DNA from: Sphingomonas sp.
GTDB lineage: Bacteria > Pseudomonadota > Alphaproteobacteria > Sphingomonadales > Sphingomonadaceae
NCBI GenBank assembly: GCA_003248865.1
Contig: QFPK01000006.1
Location: forward strand, 110,827-174,826
Direction of reading: 5' to 3'
DNA length: 64,000 bases
Shown: one piece after another, positions 8,076 to 16,172 of the stretch
How positions within the stretch are numbered: the stretch's first letter is position 1
Layout of the letters: every line of letters starts with the position of its first letter
Notes under the pieces: model-generated
The model's database searches: none
Told to the model about the DNA's origin: nothing
The model's input: the letters and a program-made list of their open reading frames with translations, nothing else
Program-made: the position numbers and the translations under genes

Positions 8076-9445
8076 TGGAATTGAAGCTGCCTGCGATGTC
8101 CCCCACGATGGAGGAGGGGACACTAGCGGCCTGGCATGTGAAGCCGGGCGATGTGGTGAAGCCCGGCCAGGTGATCGCCGAGATCGAGACCGACAAGGCA
8201 ACGATGGAACTGGAAGCCGACGAAGGCGGAACGGTCGTTTCGCTGGACGTGGCCGCCGGGACCGACGGGGTGAAGGTGGGAACCACCATCGCCGTCATCG
8301 CGATCGAGGGCGAGGATGCGCCGTCTGCGACGAAGGCGCCGACTGTGACCGCGCCGGAGCCGACCGAGGCGCCTGCCAGGGACGCGGGCGTGAAGCTGGA
8401 TGCGCCGACGCCGGCGCCCGCCGCCCCCCCTGTGGAGGTGACACCCGCGATGGCCGCCGTGTTCGAGGGGCCGACCCGCAAACAGACGGTGCGCGAAGCG
8501 CTGCGCGACGCCATGGCCGAGGAAATGCGTGCCGACGAAACGGTGTTCGTGATGGGCGAGGAAGTCGCCCAGTATCAGGGCGCCTACAAGGTGACGCAGG
8601 GGCTGCTGGACGAGTTCGGTGACAAGCGGGTGGTGGACACGCCCATCACTGAGTATGGCTTCGCCGGCCTTGGCGTGGGCGCGGCGATGGGAGGCCTGAA
8701 ACCCATCGTGGAGTTCATGACATTCAACTTCGCGATGCAGGCCATTGATCATGTTATCAATTCCGCCGCGAAGACCAATTATATGTCGGGTGGGCAGATG
8801 CGCTGCCCCATCGTGTTTCGCGGGCCGAACGGGGCTGCTTCGCGTGTCGCGGCCCAGCACAGCCAGAATTACGGGCCTTGGTATGCCAGCGTTCCCGGGC
8901 TGATCGTGCTGTCGCCCTATGATGCGGCCGATGCCAAGGGGTTGTTGAAGTCGGCGATCCGTTCGCCTGACCCGGTGGTGTTCCTGGAGAATGAGCTTCT
9001 TTATGGCCACAGCTTCGAAGTGCCTGAGGGCGAGCATGTGGTGCCCATCGGCAAGGCCCGGCTCTATCGCGAGGGTGCCCATGTGACTCTGGTGTCCTAC
9101 TCCATTGGAGTGGGGATTGCGCTGGAGGCGGCCGCGACTCTGGCAGCCGAGGGAATTGAGGCTGAGGTGTTGGACCTGCGCTCGCTGCGGCCGCTGGATG
9201 AAGCGGCGGTGCTGGCATCCCTGAAGAAGACGAATCGGATGGTCGTGGTGGAAGAGGGTTGGCCTGTGTGCAGCATTTCCTCTGAAATCATTGCCATCGC
9301 GATGGAGAAGGGCTTCGACGATCTGGATGCGCCGGTGCTGCGGGTGACGAACAAGGATGTGCCGTTGCCCTATGCCCACAATCTGGAAAAGGCAGCGTTG
9401 ATCAAAGCGGCAGACGTGGTCTCCGCTGTGAAATCCATCCTGTAA
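8075..9445 (+). CDS. pdhB: Pyruvate dehydrogenase E1 component, beta subunit, with N-terminal lipoyl domain
   Basis: The 456-aa protein has an extra lipoyl domain at residues 1 to about 80 (IETDKATMELEADEGG, with the lipoylated Lys in DKA), an Ala/Pro-rich linker, then the E1-beta transketolase-type domain from about residue 130 (TVREALRDAMAEEM, FVMGEEVAQYQGAYKVTQGL, TPITEYGFAGLGVGAAMGG). It forms the E1 heterotetramer with PdhA. A lipoyl domain on E1-beta is known in alphaproteobacteria. The start ATG overlaps the pdhA stop by one base; E2 follows after 12 bases. Confidence 0.96.
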   Translation: MELKLPAMSPTMEEGTLAAWHVKPGDVVKPGQVIAEIETDKATMELEADEGGTVVSLDVAAGTDGVKVGTTIAVIAIEGEDAPSATKAPTVTAPEPTEAPARDAGVKLDAPTPAPAAPPVEVTPAMAAVFEGPTRKQTVREALRDAMAEEMRADETVFVMGEEVAQYQGAYKVTQGLLDEFGDKRVVDTPITEYGFAGLGVGAAMGGLKPIVEFMTFNFAMQAIDHVINSAAKTNYMSGGQMRCPIVFRGPNGAASRVAAQHSQNYGPWYASVPGLIVLSPYDAADAKGLLKSAIRSPDPVVFLENELLYGHSFEVPEGEHVVPIGKARLYREGAHVTLVSYSIGVGIALEAAATLAAEGIEAEVLDLRSLRPLDEAAVLASLKKTNRMVVVEEGWPVCSISSEIIAIAMEKGFDDLDAPVLRVTNKDVPLPYAHNLEKAALIKAADVVSAVKSIL

Positions 9446-9457
9446 GGGGCTGAAAAC

Positions 9458-10741
9458 ATGGCAATCGATATCACCATGCCGGCCCTTTCGCCCACGATGG
9501 AAACGGGCACGCTGGCGAAATGGCATGTGAAGGTCGGCGATGCGGTGAAGCCCGGCGACGTGATCGCCGAGATCGAAACCGACAAGGCGACCATGGAAGT
9601 GGAAGCCGTGGACGAGGGCGTCGTGACCGAGATTCTGGTGTCGGAAGGCACCGAAGAGGTGAAGGTGAACGCCGTGATCGCGCGGTTGCAAGGGGAGGGC
9701 GAGGAGGCATCTCCGCCGCCCGTCGCCAAGCCCGCGCCCGCTGCCGCTGAACCGGCGCCGGTGGCGAAGGTGGTAGAGGCGGCTCCGGCTGCACCTGCCC
9801 CGACTCCGGTTACAGCGCCCGCGCCGGTGGGTGCCCGGCATATCGCCAGCCCGCTGGCGCGTCGGATCGCGCAGCAACTGGGTGTCGATCTTGCTGCTGT
9901 GACCGGCAGCGGCCCGCATGGGCGGATCGTGAAGGCCGATGTGGAAGCGGCCGCCGGCAAGCCGCTCGTCGCAGTTGCCGCGCAGCCGCCTGTGGCGGCG
10001 CGTGCGCCGGCCCCGGCCGCGCCGAAGACTTCGGCTGCGGCGGACGTGGGGGCGCCGTTCGAGTCCGTGAAGCTCAGCAACATGCGCAAGACCATCGCGC
10101 GGCGGCTGACGGAATCGAAGCAGCAGGTCCCGCATTATTATCTGACGGTCGATGTGCAGCTGGACGCCTTGCTGAAGCTGCGAGGAGAGTTGAACAAGGC
10201 CTTGGAATCGCAGGGTATCAAGCTGAGCGTGAACGACCTTCTGGTGAAGGCGGAGGCGCTGGCGCTGCTGCAGGTGCCGGATGCCAATGTCAGCTTCGCG
10301 GGCGATACGCTGAAGAAGTTCAGCCGCGCCGACATTTCGGTGGCGGTGGCGATTCCGGGCGGCCTGATCACACCGGTCATCCGTGACGCCGCCAATAAGC
10401 GGCTGAGCCAGATCGCGACGGAGATGAAGGATCTGGCCGCGCGGGCGAAGGACGGGAAGCTGCAGCCCTCGGAATACACCGGCGGCACGGCGAGCATCTC
10501 CAACCTGGGCATGTATGGGATCAAGCAGTTCGATGCGGTGATCAACCCGCCGGAAGCCCTGATTCTGGCGGTCGGCGCGGGCGAGAAGCGGCCCTATGTG
10601 GTGAATGACGAGCTGGCGATCGCCACCGTGATGACGGCGACCGGCAGCTTCGACCATCGGGCGATTGATGGCGCGGTGGGGGCGGAGTTCCTGTCGGCCT
10701 TCAAGCGACTGGTCGAAGCCCCGCTGGGGATGCTGGCCTAG
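9458..10741 (+). CDS. pdhC: Dihydrolipoamide acetyltransferase (E2 of pyruvate dehydrogenase)
   Basis: E2 forms the core of the complex and transfers the acetyl group to CoA. The 427-aa protein has one lipoyl domain (residues 1-80, IETDKATMEVEAVDEG), a flexible Ala/Pro linker, a peripheral-subunit-binding domain (ASPLARRIAQQLGVDL ... GSGPHGRIVKADV, about 130-165) and the catalytic domain from about 200, ending with the active-site motif FDHRAIDGAVGAEFL. Presence next to E1 genes assigns it to pyruvate rather than 2-oxoglutarate dehydrogenase. The symbol aceF is also used. Confidence 0.96.
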   Translation: MAIDITMPALSPTMETGTLAKWHVKVGDAVKPGDVIAEIETDKATMEVEAVDEGVVTEILVSEGTEEVKVNAVIARLQGEGEEASPPPVAKPAPAAAEPAPVAKVVEAAPAAPAPTPVTAPAPVGARHIASPLARRIAQQLGVDLAAVTGSGPHGRIVKADVEAAAGKPLVAVAAQPPVAARAPAPAAPKTSAAADVGAPFESVKLSNMRKTIARRLTESKQQVPHYYLTVDVQLDALLKLRGELNKALESQGIKLSVNDLLVKAEALALLQVPDANVSFAGDTLKKFSRADISVAVAIPGGLITPVIRDAANKRLSQIATEMKDLAARAKDGKLQPSEYTGGTASISNLGMYGIKQFDAVINPPEALILAVGAGEKRPYVVNDELAIATVMTATGSFDHRAIDGAVGAEFLSAFKRLVEAPLGMLA

Positions 10742-10768
10742 GCCTGGCCCCAGCGAGGAGACGGCTGC

Positions 10769-11419
10769 TTGCCCACCGCGATTTCCTTCAGTGACTTCCT
10801 GCTTGCGGTGGGGGTGGTCGGCGGCCTGATGCTGATCGCCGGCGCCACGCTTCGCCCCTGGCTGGAAGACTTGATGGACCGGGCAGGGCGGCGGCTTCGG
10901 GTGGAGGTGCATGACGATCGCAAGATCACCATCTACATCCCCGAAGGCGTGGAGCTGACCTGGCAGGGCAAGCAATATCCCCGCGTGGTGCAGCAGGAAA
11001 TCCTGCTGGAGAACAACACGCGCAGCGTGTTCCACGAGGTGGAACTGCGGCTGCGCTACCGGCCGTTCAACGATGTGCTGCCGGACGAGCCGCTGCTGTT
11101 GGGTATGGTGGTGCCGCCATCACCCAATACGGTCGCCACCGTGCACCCGCCTGCGGTCCGCGGTGAGCGCGTAGTGGAATTTGAGTATATCTCGCCGCAA
11201 TCCCAGGTTTCTATGCTGGTGTTTTCGAATCATGATGGCGAGATCAGCTTCGAGACGCTGTGTGACCGCGAGATCGTGGTTCGCCATGTGGGCGTGTTGT
11301 TTTCGGAAAATGTGCAGAAGGTCATGCCGGCCTGGATGACGGTGCTGAAGCCGATCGTGCTTCCGTTCACCATAGCCACGGTCGTGCGGGAGCGCCTCCG
11401 CAGGAGAAAGAGAAAATGA
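10769..11419 (+). CDS. Membrane-anchored protein of unknown function inside the PDH operon
   Basis: A 216-aa protein I do not recognise. It starts at TTG with GCGAGGAG eight bases upstream; no ATG or GTG start fits as well. Residues 6-28 are a strong membrane helix (FLLAVGVVGGLMLIAGATL). A soluble beta-rich part follows (VEVHDDRKITIYIPEGVEL), then a C-terminal hydrophobic segment (PIVLPFTIATVV) and a basic tail RERLRRRKRK. Its stop overlaps the lpd start by 4 nt, so it is translated with the E3 subunit. No catalytic motif is visible. Confidence 0.72.
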   Translation: MPTAISFSDFLLAVGVVGGLMLIAGATLRPWLEDLMDRAGRRLRVEVHDDRKITIYIPEGVELTWQGKQYPRVVQQEILLENNTRSVFHEVELRLRYRPFNDVLPDEPLLLGMVVPPSPNTVATVHPPAVRGERVVEFEYISPQSQVSMLVFSNHDGEISFETLCDREIVVRHVGVLFSENVQKVMPAWMTVLKPIVLPFTIATVVRERLRRRKRK

Positions 11420-12786
11420 GCGAGCAGTTCGATCTGGTGATCATCGGATCCGGCCCGGGTGGCTATGTGGCGGCGATCCGCGCGGCGCAGCTGGGGCTGA
11501 GCACGGCGATCGTGGAACGCGAACGGCTGGGCGGCATCTGCCTGAACTGGGGCTGCATCCCGACAAAGGCGCTGCTCCGTTCCGCAGAAATCAAGCATTA
11601 TCTGGATCATGCCAGCGTTTATGGATTGAGTGCTGGAACCGTAGGCTTTGATCTCGCCAAGGTCACGGAGCGCAGCCGTAAGGTGGCGGACCAGCTGAAC
11701 GCGGGCGTGAAGGGCCTGATGAAGAAGAACAAGGTGACCGTGGTGGAAGGTGTGGCCACGCTGACCGGCCCGACCAGCGTGAAGGTGGGCGAACGCACGC
11801 TGCAGGCAAAGAATGTGATCGTGGCGACAGGCGCGCGCGCGCGGGAGCTGCCGCATCTGAAGGCCGACGGTGAGCGGGTGTGGACCTATCGCCACGCCAT
11901 GGTGCCGCCGACCATGCCGACCGAGCTGCTGGTGATCGGCTCCGGCGCGATCGGGGTGGAGTTTGCGAGCTTCTACAGCGACATGGGTGCAAAGGTGACC
12001 ATCGTCGAAGCGGTGGACCGCATCCTGCCGGTGGAAGATGCCGAGGTCTCCGCATTTGTGGAGAAGGCGCTGACGAAGCAGGGCATGACCATCCGTACCA
12101 AGGCGACGGTGGACAAGCTGGAGGTGAAGCCTGACGGGGTGGTGGCGACCATCAGCGGCGAGGCGAAGAATTTCTCCCATGTGATTGTTGCGATTGGGAT
12201 TTCGCCGAACACGGAGAATCTGGGACTGGAGGCACTGGGGGTGGCGCTGGATCGCGGCCATATCGTCACCAACGAATGGGGCCAGACCAATGTGCCGGGG
12301 CTGTGGGCCATCGGCGATGTGGCGGGTGCACCCTGGCTGGCGCACAAGGCGAGCCATGAGGGGATCGTGGCGGTGGAGAAGATCGCGGGCGAACCGCATG
12401 CGCATCCCATGGACAAGAGCAACATTGCCGGTTGCACCTATGCCCGCCCGCAGGTGGCGAGCGTGGGGCTGACGGAGGCGAAGGCGAAAGAGGCCGGTTA
12501 TGAGGTGAAGGTGGGCAAGTTCCCCTTCATCGGCAACGGCAAGGCCATTGCGCTGGGCGAGGCCGAGGGCTTCGTGAAGACGGTGTTCGACGCAAAGACC
12601 GGGGCGCTGCTGGGCGCGCATATGGTGGGCGCGGAAGTGACCGAACTGATTCAGGGCTATGTGATTGCCCGCCAGTGCGAGGCGACCGAGGCCGAACTGA
12701 TCCAGACCATCTTCCCGCACCCTACGCTGAGCGAGATGATGCACGAGAGCGTGCTGGATGCGTATGGCCGCGTCCTCCACATCTGA
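11416..12786 (+). CDS. lpdA: Dihydrolipoyl dehydrogenase (E3)
   Basis: FAD enzyme that reoxidises dihydrolipoamide with NAD+. The 456-aa protein has the FAD-binding GSGPGGYVAAIRAAQLGL, the redox-active disulfide motif GGICLNWGCIPTKALLR, the NAD-binding GSGAIGVEFASFYSDMG, the second FAD motif WAIGDVAG, and the C-terminal His-Glu pair in HPTLSEMMHESVLDAY. Overlap with the preceding unknown gene and closeness to E1/E2 mark it as the pyruvate dehydrogenase E3. It overlaps the next gene by about 29 bases. Confidence 0.96.
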   Translation: MSEQFDLVIIGSGPGGYVAAIRAAQLGLSTAIVERERLGGICLNWGCIPTKALLRSAEIKHYLDHASVYGLSAGTVGFDLAKVTERSRKVADQLNAGVKGLMKKNKVTVVEGVATLTGPTSVKVGERTLQAKNVIVATGARARELPHLKADGERVWTYRHAMVPPTMPTELLVIGSGAIGVEFASFYSDMGAKVTIVEAVDRILPVEDAEVSAFVEKALTKQGMTIRTKATVDKLEVKPDGVVATISGEAKNFSHVIVAIGISPNTENLGLEALGVALDRGHIVTNEWGQTNVPGLWAIGDVAGAPWLAHKASHEGIVAVEKIAGEPHAHPMDKSNIAGCTYARPQVASVGLTEAKAKEAGYEVKVGKFPFIGNGKAIALGEAEGFVKTVFDAKTGALLGAHMVGAEVTELIQGYVIARQCEATEAELIQTIFPHPTLSEMMHESVLDAYGRVLHI

Positions 12787-13276
12787 TCAGATCCGGTTGG
12801 CGACGCTGGCGGATGCGCCGGCCTGTGCCGACATCTACCGCGAGGCCGTTCTGAACGGCACCGGCACGTTCGAGACCGAGCCGCCCGATGTCGACGAGAT
12901 GCGGACGCGCATGGGCCGGATTCTGGGTGTCGGCAGGCCCTGGCTGGTGGCGGAGCGAGACGGACGGCTGATCGGCTACGCTTATATGGGCCAGTTCCGC
13001 GAGCGGGAGGCCTATCGCCATTTCGGCGAGACCAGCGTCTATGTCGCGCCCGACGCGAAGGGGCAGGGGATCGGCAAGCGGCTTCTGGAGCGGCTGCTGG
13101 TGGATGCGAAGGCAGCCGGATTCACGCAGGCCGTGGCAGTGATCGGCGACAGCGGCAATCAGGGCTCCATCGCGCTGCACACGGCTCTGGGGTTCCAACA
13201 TGTCGGCGTTCTTGCCGGCGCCGGGCTGAAGTTCGGGCGCTGGCTGGACGTGGTGCTGATGCAGCGGGCGCTATAG
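12758..13276 (+). CDS. GNAT N-acetyltransferase, phosphinothricin acetyltransferase-like
   Basis: A 172-aa acetyl-CoA-dependent N-acetyltransferase. Family features are IRLATLADAPACADIYREAV, YAYMGQFREREAYRHFGETSVYV, and the acetyl-CoA loop DAKGQGIGKRLLERLL, ending GFQHVGVLAGAGLKFGRWLDVV. The PAT/MnaT-like group acetylates small amine substrates; the natural substrate here is unknown. Start may be 12758 or the second Met at 12764; either overlaps the lpd end. The 3' end overlaps the convergent carbonic anhydrase gene by 6 bases. Confidence 0.85.
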   Translation: MRMAASSTSDQIRLATLADAPACADIYREAVLNGTGTFETEPPDVDEMRTRMGRILGVGRPWLVAERDGRLIGYAYMGQFREREAYRHFGETSVYVAPDAKGQGIGKRLLERLLVDAKAAGFTQAVAVIGDSGNQGSIALHTALGFQHVGVLAGAGLKFGRWLDVVLMQRAL

Positions 13277-13915
13277 CTTCACGGCCACCGGCACGAACTG
13301 CCCGGTCTTGTCGTCCAGGATTTTCAGCGTGCCTTCGGCAATGTCGAAGATCACGCCGTGCAGCTTGATCTGCCCTGTTGCTTCGGCTTCGGCGACGAAG
13401 GGATAGGTCCGCAGATTCTCGATCCCCACACGGACATTGGCCTGCTCCAGCGCGCGCTGGGCATCGATATCCTGGGAAATGGCGCAGGCGGCGCGCACGG
13501 AATCGCGGGCGGGCGCAATGAACTCCATCCAGGCATGGACATGCTTGCCGGCGACGGGATTGTCGAAATCACCGGCCAGCGCAGCTGCGATGCCGCCGCA
13601 ACGGGCATGGCCGAAGATCACGATATGATGCACATGAATGCCGGTGACGGCATATTCCAGCGCGGCAGCCACGCTGGACTGGCCGGAGATCGCCGAATAG
13701 GGCGGCACCAGATTGGCGATGTTGCGCAACACGAACATCTGCCCCGGCCCGGCATCGAACACGCGGGTCGGATCCACCCGGCTGTCGGAACAGGCGATCA
13801 CCATCACCTTCGGGTCCTGGCCCTGGGCGAGCTTGTCATAGCGTTCGCGCTGTTCGCGATACTGGCCGACGCGGAAGCGGCGATAACCTTCGATGAGCGC
13901 ATCAAATTCGGACAT
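13271..13915 (-). CDS. can: Beta-carbonic anhydrase
   Basis: Zinc enzyme that hydrates CO2 to bicarbonate. The 214-aa protein begins MSEFDALIEGYRRFR, a typical start for the family; an upstream Met four codons earlier is less likely. Zinc ligands appear in CSDSRVDP (Cys, and the switching Asp/Arg pair) and in the FGHARCGG block (His and Cys). NIANLVPPY and AALEYAVTGI are also family sequence. It is convergent with the GNAT gene. Confidence 0.95.
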   Translation of the reverse strand: MSEFDALIEGYRRFRVGQYREQRERYDKLAQGQDPKVMVIACSDSRVDPTRVFDAGPGQMFVLRNIANLVPPYSAISGQSSVAAALEYAVTGIHVHHIVIFGHARCGGIAAALAGDFDNPVAGKHVHAWMEFIAPARDSVRAACAISQDIDAQRALEQANVRVGIENLRTYPFVAEAEATGQIKLHGVIFDIAEGTLKILDDKTGQFVPVAVKL

Positions 13916-13981
13916 GAGTGGCCTCATGCCGGAGAAGGGGCAGCAGGGGAAGAGGGCGTGGACTGTCGGAGCGGTTGCGTC

Positions 13982-15060
13982 TCAGCCTGAAGGGCAGGGC
14001 GCAATCACGCGGTGATGTGCCTCTCCGCCGAACATCCACTGCAGTGCCACGTCACAGCCCTCCTCGCCGCAGATGCGGGGCTGGGCCTGCAACCACTGGA
14101 TCGCGAGGGTTTCCTGAGCCGGGGTGAGTGGCACCGAGGGTGGTGTGAGGTCGAGCGAAATCGGCGTCAGCGACTGGAGCTGGGAGCCGATGAACAGCGC
14201 CAGCAGGTCCGCGCTGAGTTGCGGGATGGCGGGGCAGGGGCCGCGATTCGCGGTGCCGGAAGAGCCTGGATCCAGATAGTCGAAATGCTCCCCGTTGAAG
14301 ATGCAGGCATAATGATCAACCCGGGTCTTGAGGATCAGCGGACTCCGCTCCGGCAGCTCAAGGTCTTCGGCTCCATTGCGATGGGCGAACATGAAGAAGC
14401 TGGTGCAGGGGATGGCCGCCAGAAGCTCGGCGGGGCCTGACGTCACCTCTGTAAAGACACCACTGAGGCAGCCGAGCGCGCCGACCCCGGGTGTGGCGGC
14501 TGCATAACGCGTGGCCAGCAGCGCGCCATAGCTGTGCCCGATCACGGCGCGGGAACGGGGACGGTGATTCACCCATGGTGCGCCATGCCAGTGATCGAAC
14601 AGCCATTGCACTACCGGTGCGACCATTGCCGGCGATGATTCGACATTGAGGGAAAGATTGGGAACGAGCACGACATGACCGCTTCGCGCCAACGCGACCG
14701 GAATTCGCCACCAGGCCCGATGATAGCCCTCTGTGGCCGTGCCCGATGGCGGGTGACCATGCAGGAAAATGACGAGTGGCCAGCTCCAGGCGCACTGCTG
14801 GAGCATCGGCCTCGGCGGAATGAACCGCGCGCTGGGGTAATAGATGCTGAGGGAACGGGCACACCATCTGACGGCGTAAGATGCTCCTCGCCCCAGGCGA
14901 CGGGTTTGCCGGCGTCCGGCAGCCAGTTCACCGGACCGGCGGCGGTCGGATCGGCGGGGCAGGGCGGCAGTGGTTCCCTGGGCAGGCAGCCCGGCAGCAA
15001 CGCCAGCGGGCCGGCGAGGGCGAGCCTGCGGCTGAAGGTGAGTGAAGCTGGATTCGACAT
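13982..15060 (-). pseudogene. Alpha/beta hydrolase lipoprotein with apparent frameshift
   Basis: Two reading frames together make one coherent protein. The 5' part (from 15060) encodes a signal sequence SRRLALAGPLALLPGC with a possible lipobox Cys and continues to WGEEHLTPSDGVPVP. The 3' part, in the frame ending at 13982, reads LSIYYPSARFIPPRP, then PLVIFLHGHPPSG (oxyanion region) and the nucleophile elbow GHSYGA. The switch must fall near 14850-14860 and needs one missing base. The second frame has no upstream start of its own. This may be a real pseudogene or a sequencing error. Confidence 0.6.
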
Positions 15061-15165
15061 CTCATGCGCCTCCTTCAGGATGCGGAAGATGCGGCCCCTC
15101 TGTTGGTGATTACCAGCAAGATTAACAGCTGTTCATGTTTTGGGAAAGCACCGGCGCGAAGGCCT

Positions 15166-15705
15166 TCAGACCTTGCGCTGTTCCGCCCGGCGCTCCGCAG
15201 CCGCCTTTAGGACCTCGTAGGCAGCCTGAGCCGCCTGGAAGCGCGCGGCGGCTTCCTTGTCTCCGCCCGTGACGTCCGGGTGGTTTTCCTTCGCCATGCG
15301 CCGGTGCGCGGCCTTGATGGCGGCTTCGTCGGCGTCCGGGTCCAGATCGAACAGGCGCAGGGCGTCCAGCTCGGCGCGGCTGCGGCTGCCGTCTCCCTCG
15401 CCCCAGTCCCAATGGCGGGCACGCTGGTAGCTGCGCTCGCCTTGCTGCTCCTTCGCTTCCTGTTCGGCGGCTTCTTCCTCGGTCAGCGCGTCGAAATAGT
15501 TCCAGCCCTTGTTGTATTCGGCGGCATGGGCTTCGCAGAAATACCAGCGGTCGGGGCGGTTCGGTGCCTTGGGGGCAGGGCAGTTGCCGGGATTGGTGCA
15601 GCCCTCGCGGTCGCACAGGCGCTGGGCTTCGGGCACCTTGCCCGCGCCTTCATAGTCGCGCCAGCGCGGAAAGCCCCAGTCAGAGCTTCGGCGCGGACGT
15701 GGCAT
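15166..15705 (-). CDS. J-domain (DnaJ-like) protein
   Basis: A 179-aa protein with a C-terminal J domain (about residues 115-170): RLFDLDPDADEAAIKAAHRR, then the HPD tripeptide in KENHPDVTGG and FQAAQAAYEVLK. The HPD loop would stimulate an Hsp70 (DnaK) ATPase. The N-terminal half contains CDREGCTNPGNCPAP and WYFCEAHAAEYNKG, four cysteines plus His that may form a metal site. This layout is common in alphaproteobacteria. The start overlaps the end of the next gene upstream by 26 bases. Confidence 0.88.
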   Translation of the reverse strand: MPRPRRSSDWGFPRWRDYEGAGKVPEAQRLCDREGCTNPGNCPAPKAPNRPDRWYFCEAHAAEYNKGWNYFDALTEEEAAEQEAKEQQGERSYQRARHWDWGEGDGSRSRAELDALRLFDLDPDADEAAIKAAHRRMAKENHPDVTGGDKEAAARFQAAQAAYEVLKAAAERRAEQRKV

Positions 15706-16171
15706 CTGGGGTGGCCCATTCGAATCGCATCAGGTCCGGTTCCACCAGATGGCGCCGGGCTTCAACCGAAAACAGGCGGTCGGCGCTGAAATGGCGCAAC
15801 GGTGCGTCGCGGCGGCCTTCGGGCGACAGGATGAAATTGTTCACCCGCTGCAGCAGGTCGCCATCGGGGTTGGCCGCCAGATATGCACGGGCGCTGGCGA
15901 TCCAGAATTGCGTCAGGGTTTCGTGATAGCCCTGATTGTCGTCATTCACGCCGCCCACGCTTTCGTTGAAGCGTGAGATAATGCCAGGAAGCTGTTGTTC
16001 CAGCGTGATTTTCGGATGATCGAGGATCAGCGTGGCGACGGCGGCCAGATGAGCTTCATGCGTCCATGCCGCGCGAGGCAAGGTGCAGGTGAGAAGCCCG
16101 GCGGCGATCCGCCGGACTTTCTCCTCCGCCTCGAACAGTCGGGGCGGAAATTCTTCCGCCCCGGATGTCAT
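15680..16171 (-). CDS. Conserved protein of unknown function
   Basis: A 163-aa protein, starting at MTSGAEEFPPRLFEAEEK; an in-frame Met 15 codons upstream would run into pckA. It contains WTHEAHLAAVATLILDHP, NDDNQGYHETLTQFWI and FSADRLFSVEARRHLVEPD. The repeated His-containing helices (THEAH, YHET) give a possible metal-binding look, but no family is certain. It lies between pckA and the J-domain gene on the same strand, only one base from the pckA stop region. Confidence 0.7.
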   Translation of the reverse strand: MTSGAEEFPPRLFEAEEKVRRIAAGLLTCTLPRAAWTHEAHLAAVATLILDHPKITLEQQLPGIISRFNESVGGVNDDNQGYHETLTQFWIASARAYLAANPDGDLLQRVNNFILSPEGRRDAPLRHFSADRLFSVEARRHLVEPDLMRFEWATPDATSAPKL

Positions 16172-16172
16172 C

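Noticed and set aside
8123..11035. A 970-codon open frame on the minus strand
   Set aside because: It lies opposite pdhB, pdhC and the unknown gene, which have clear domains. Its His/Arg-rich composition is typical of an antisense shadow in GC-rich DNA.
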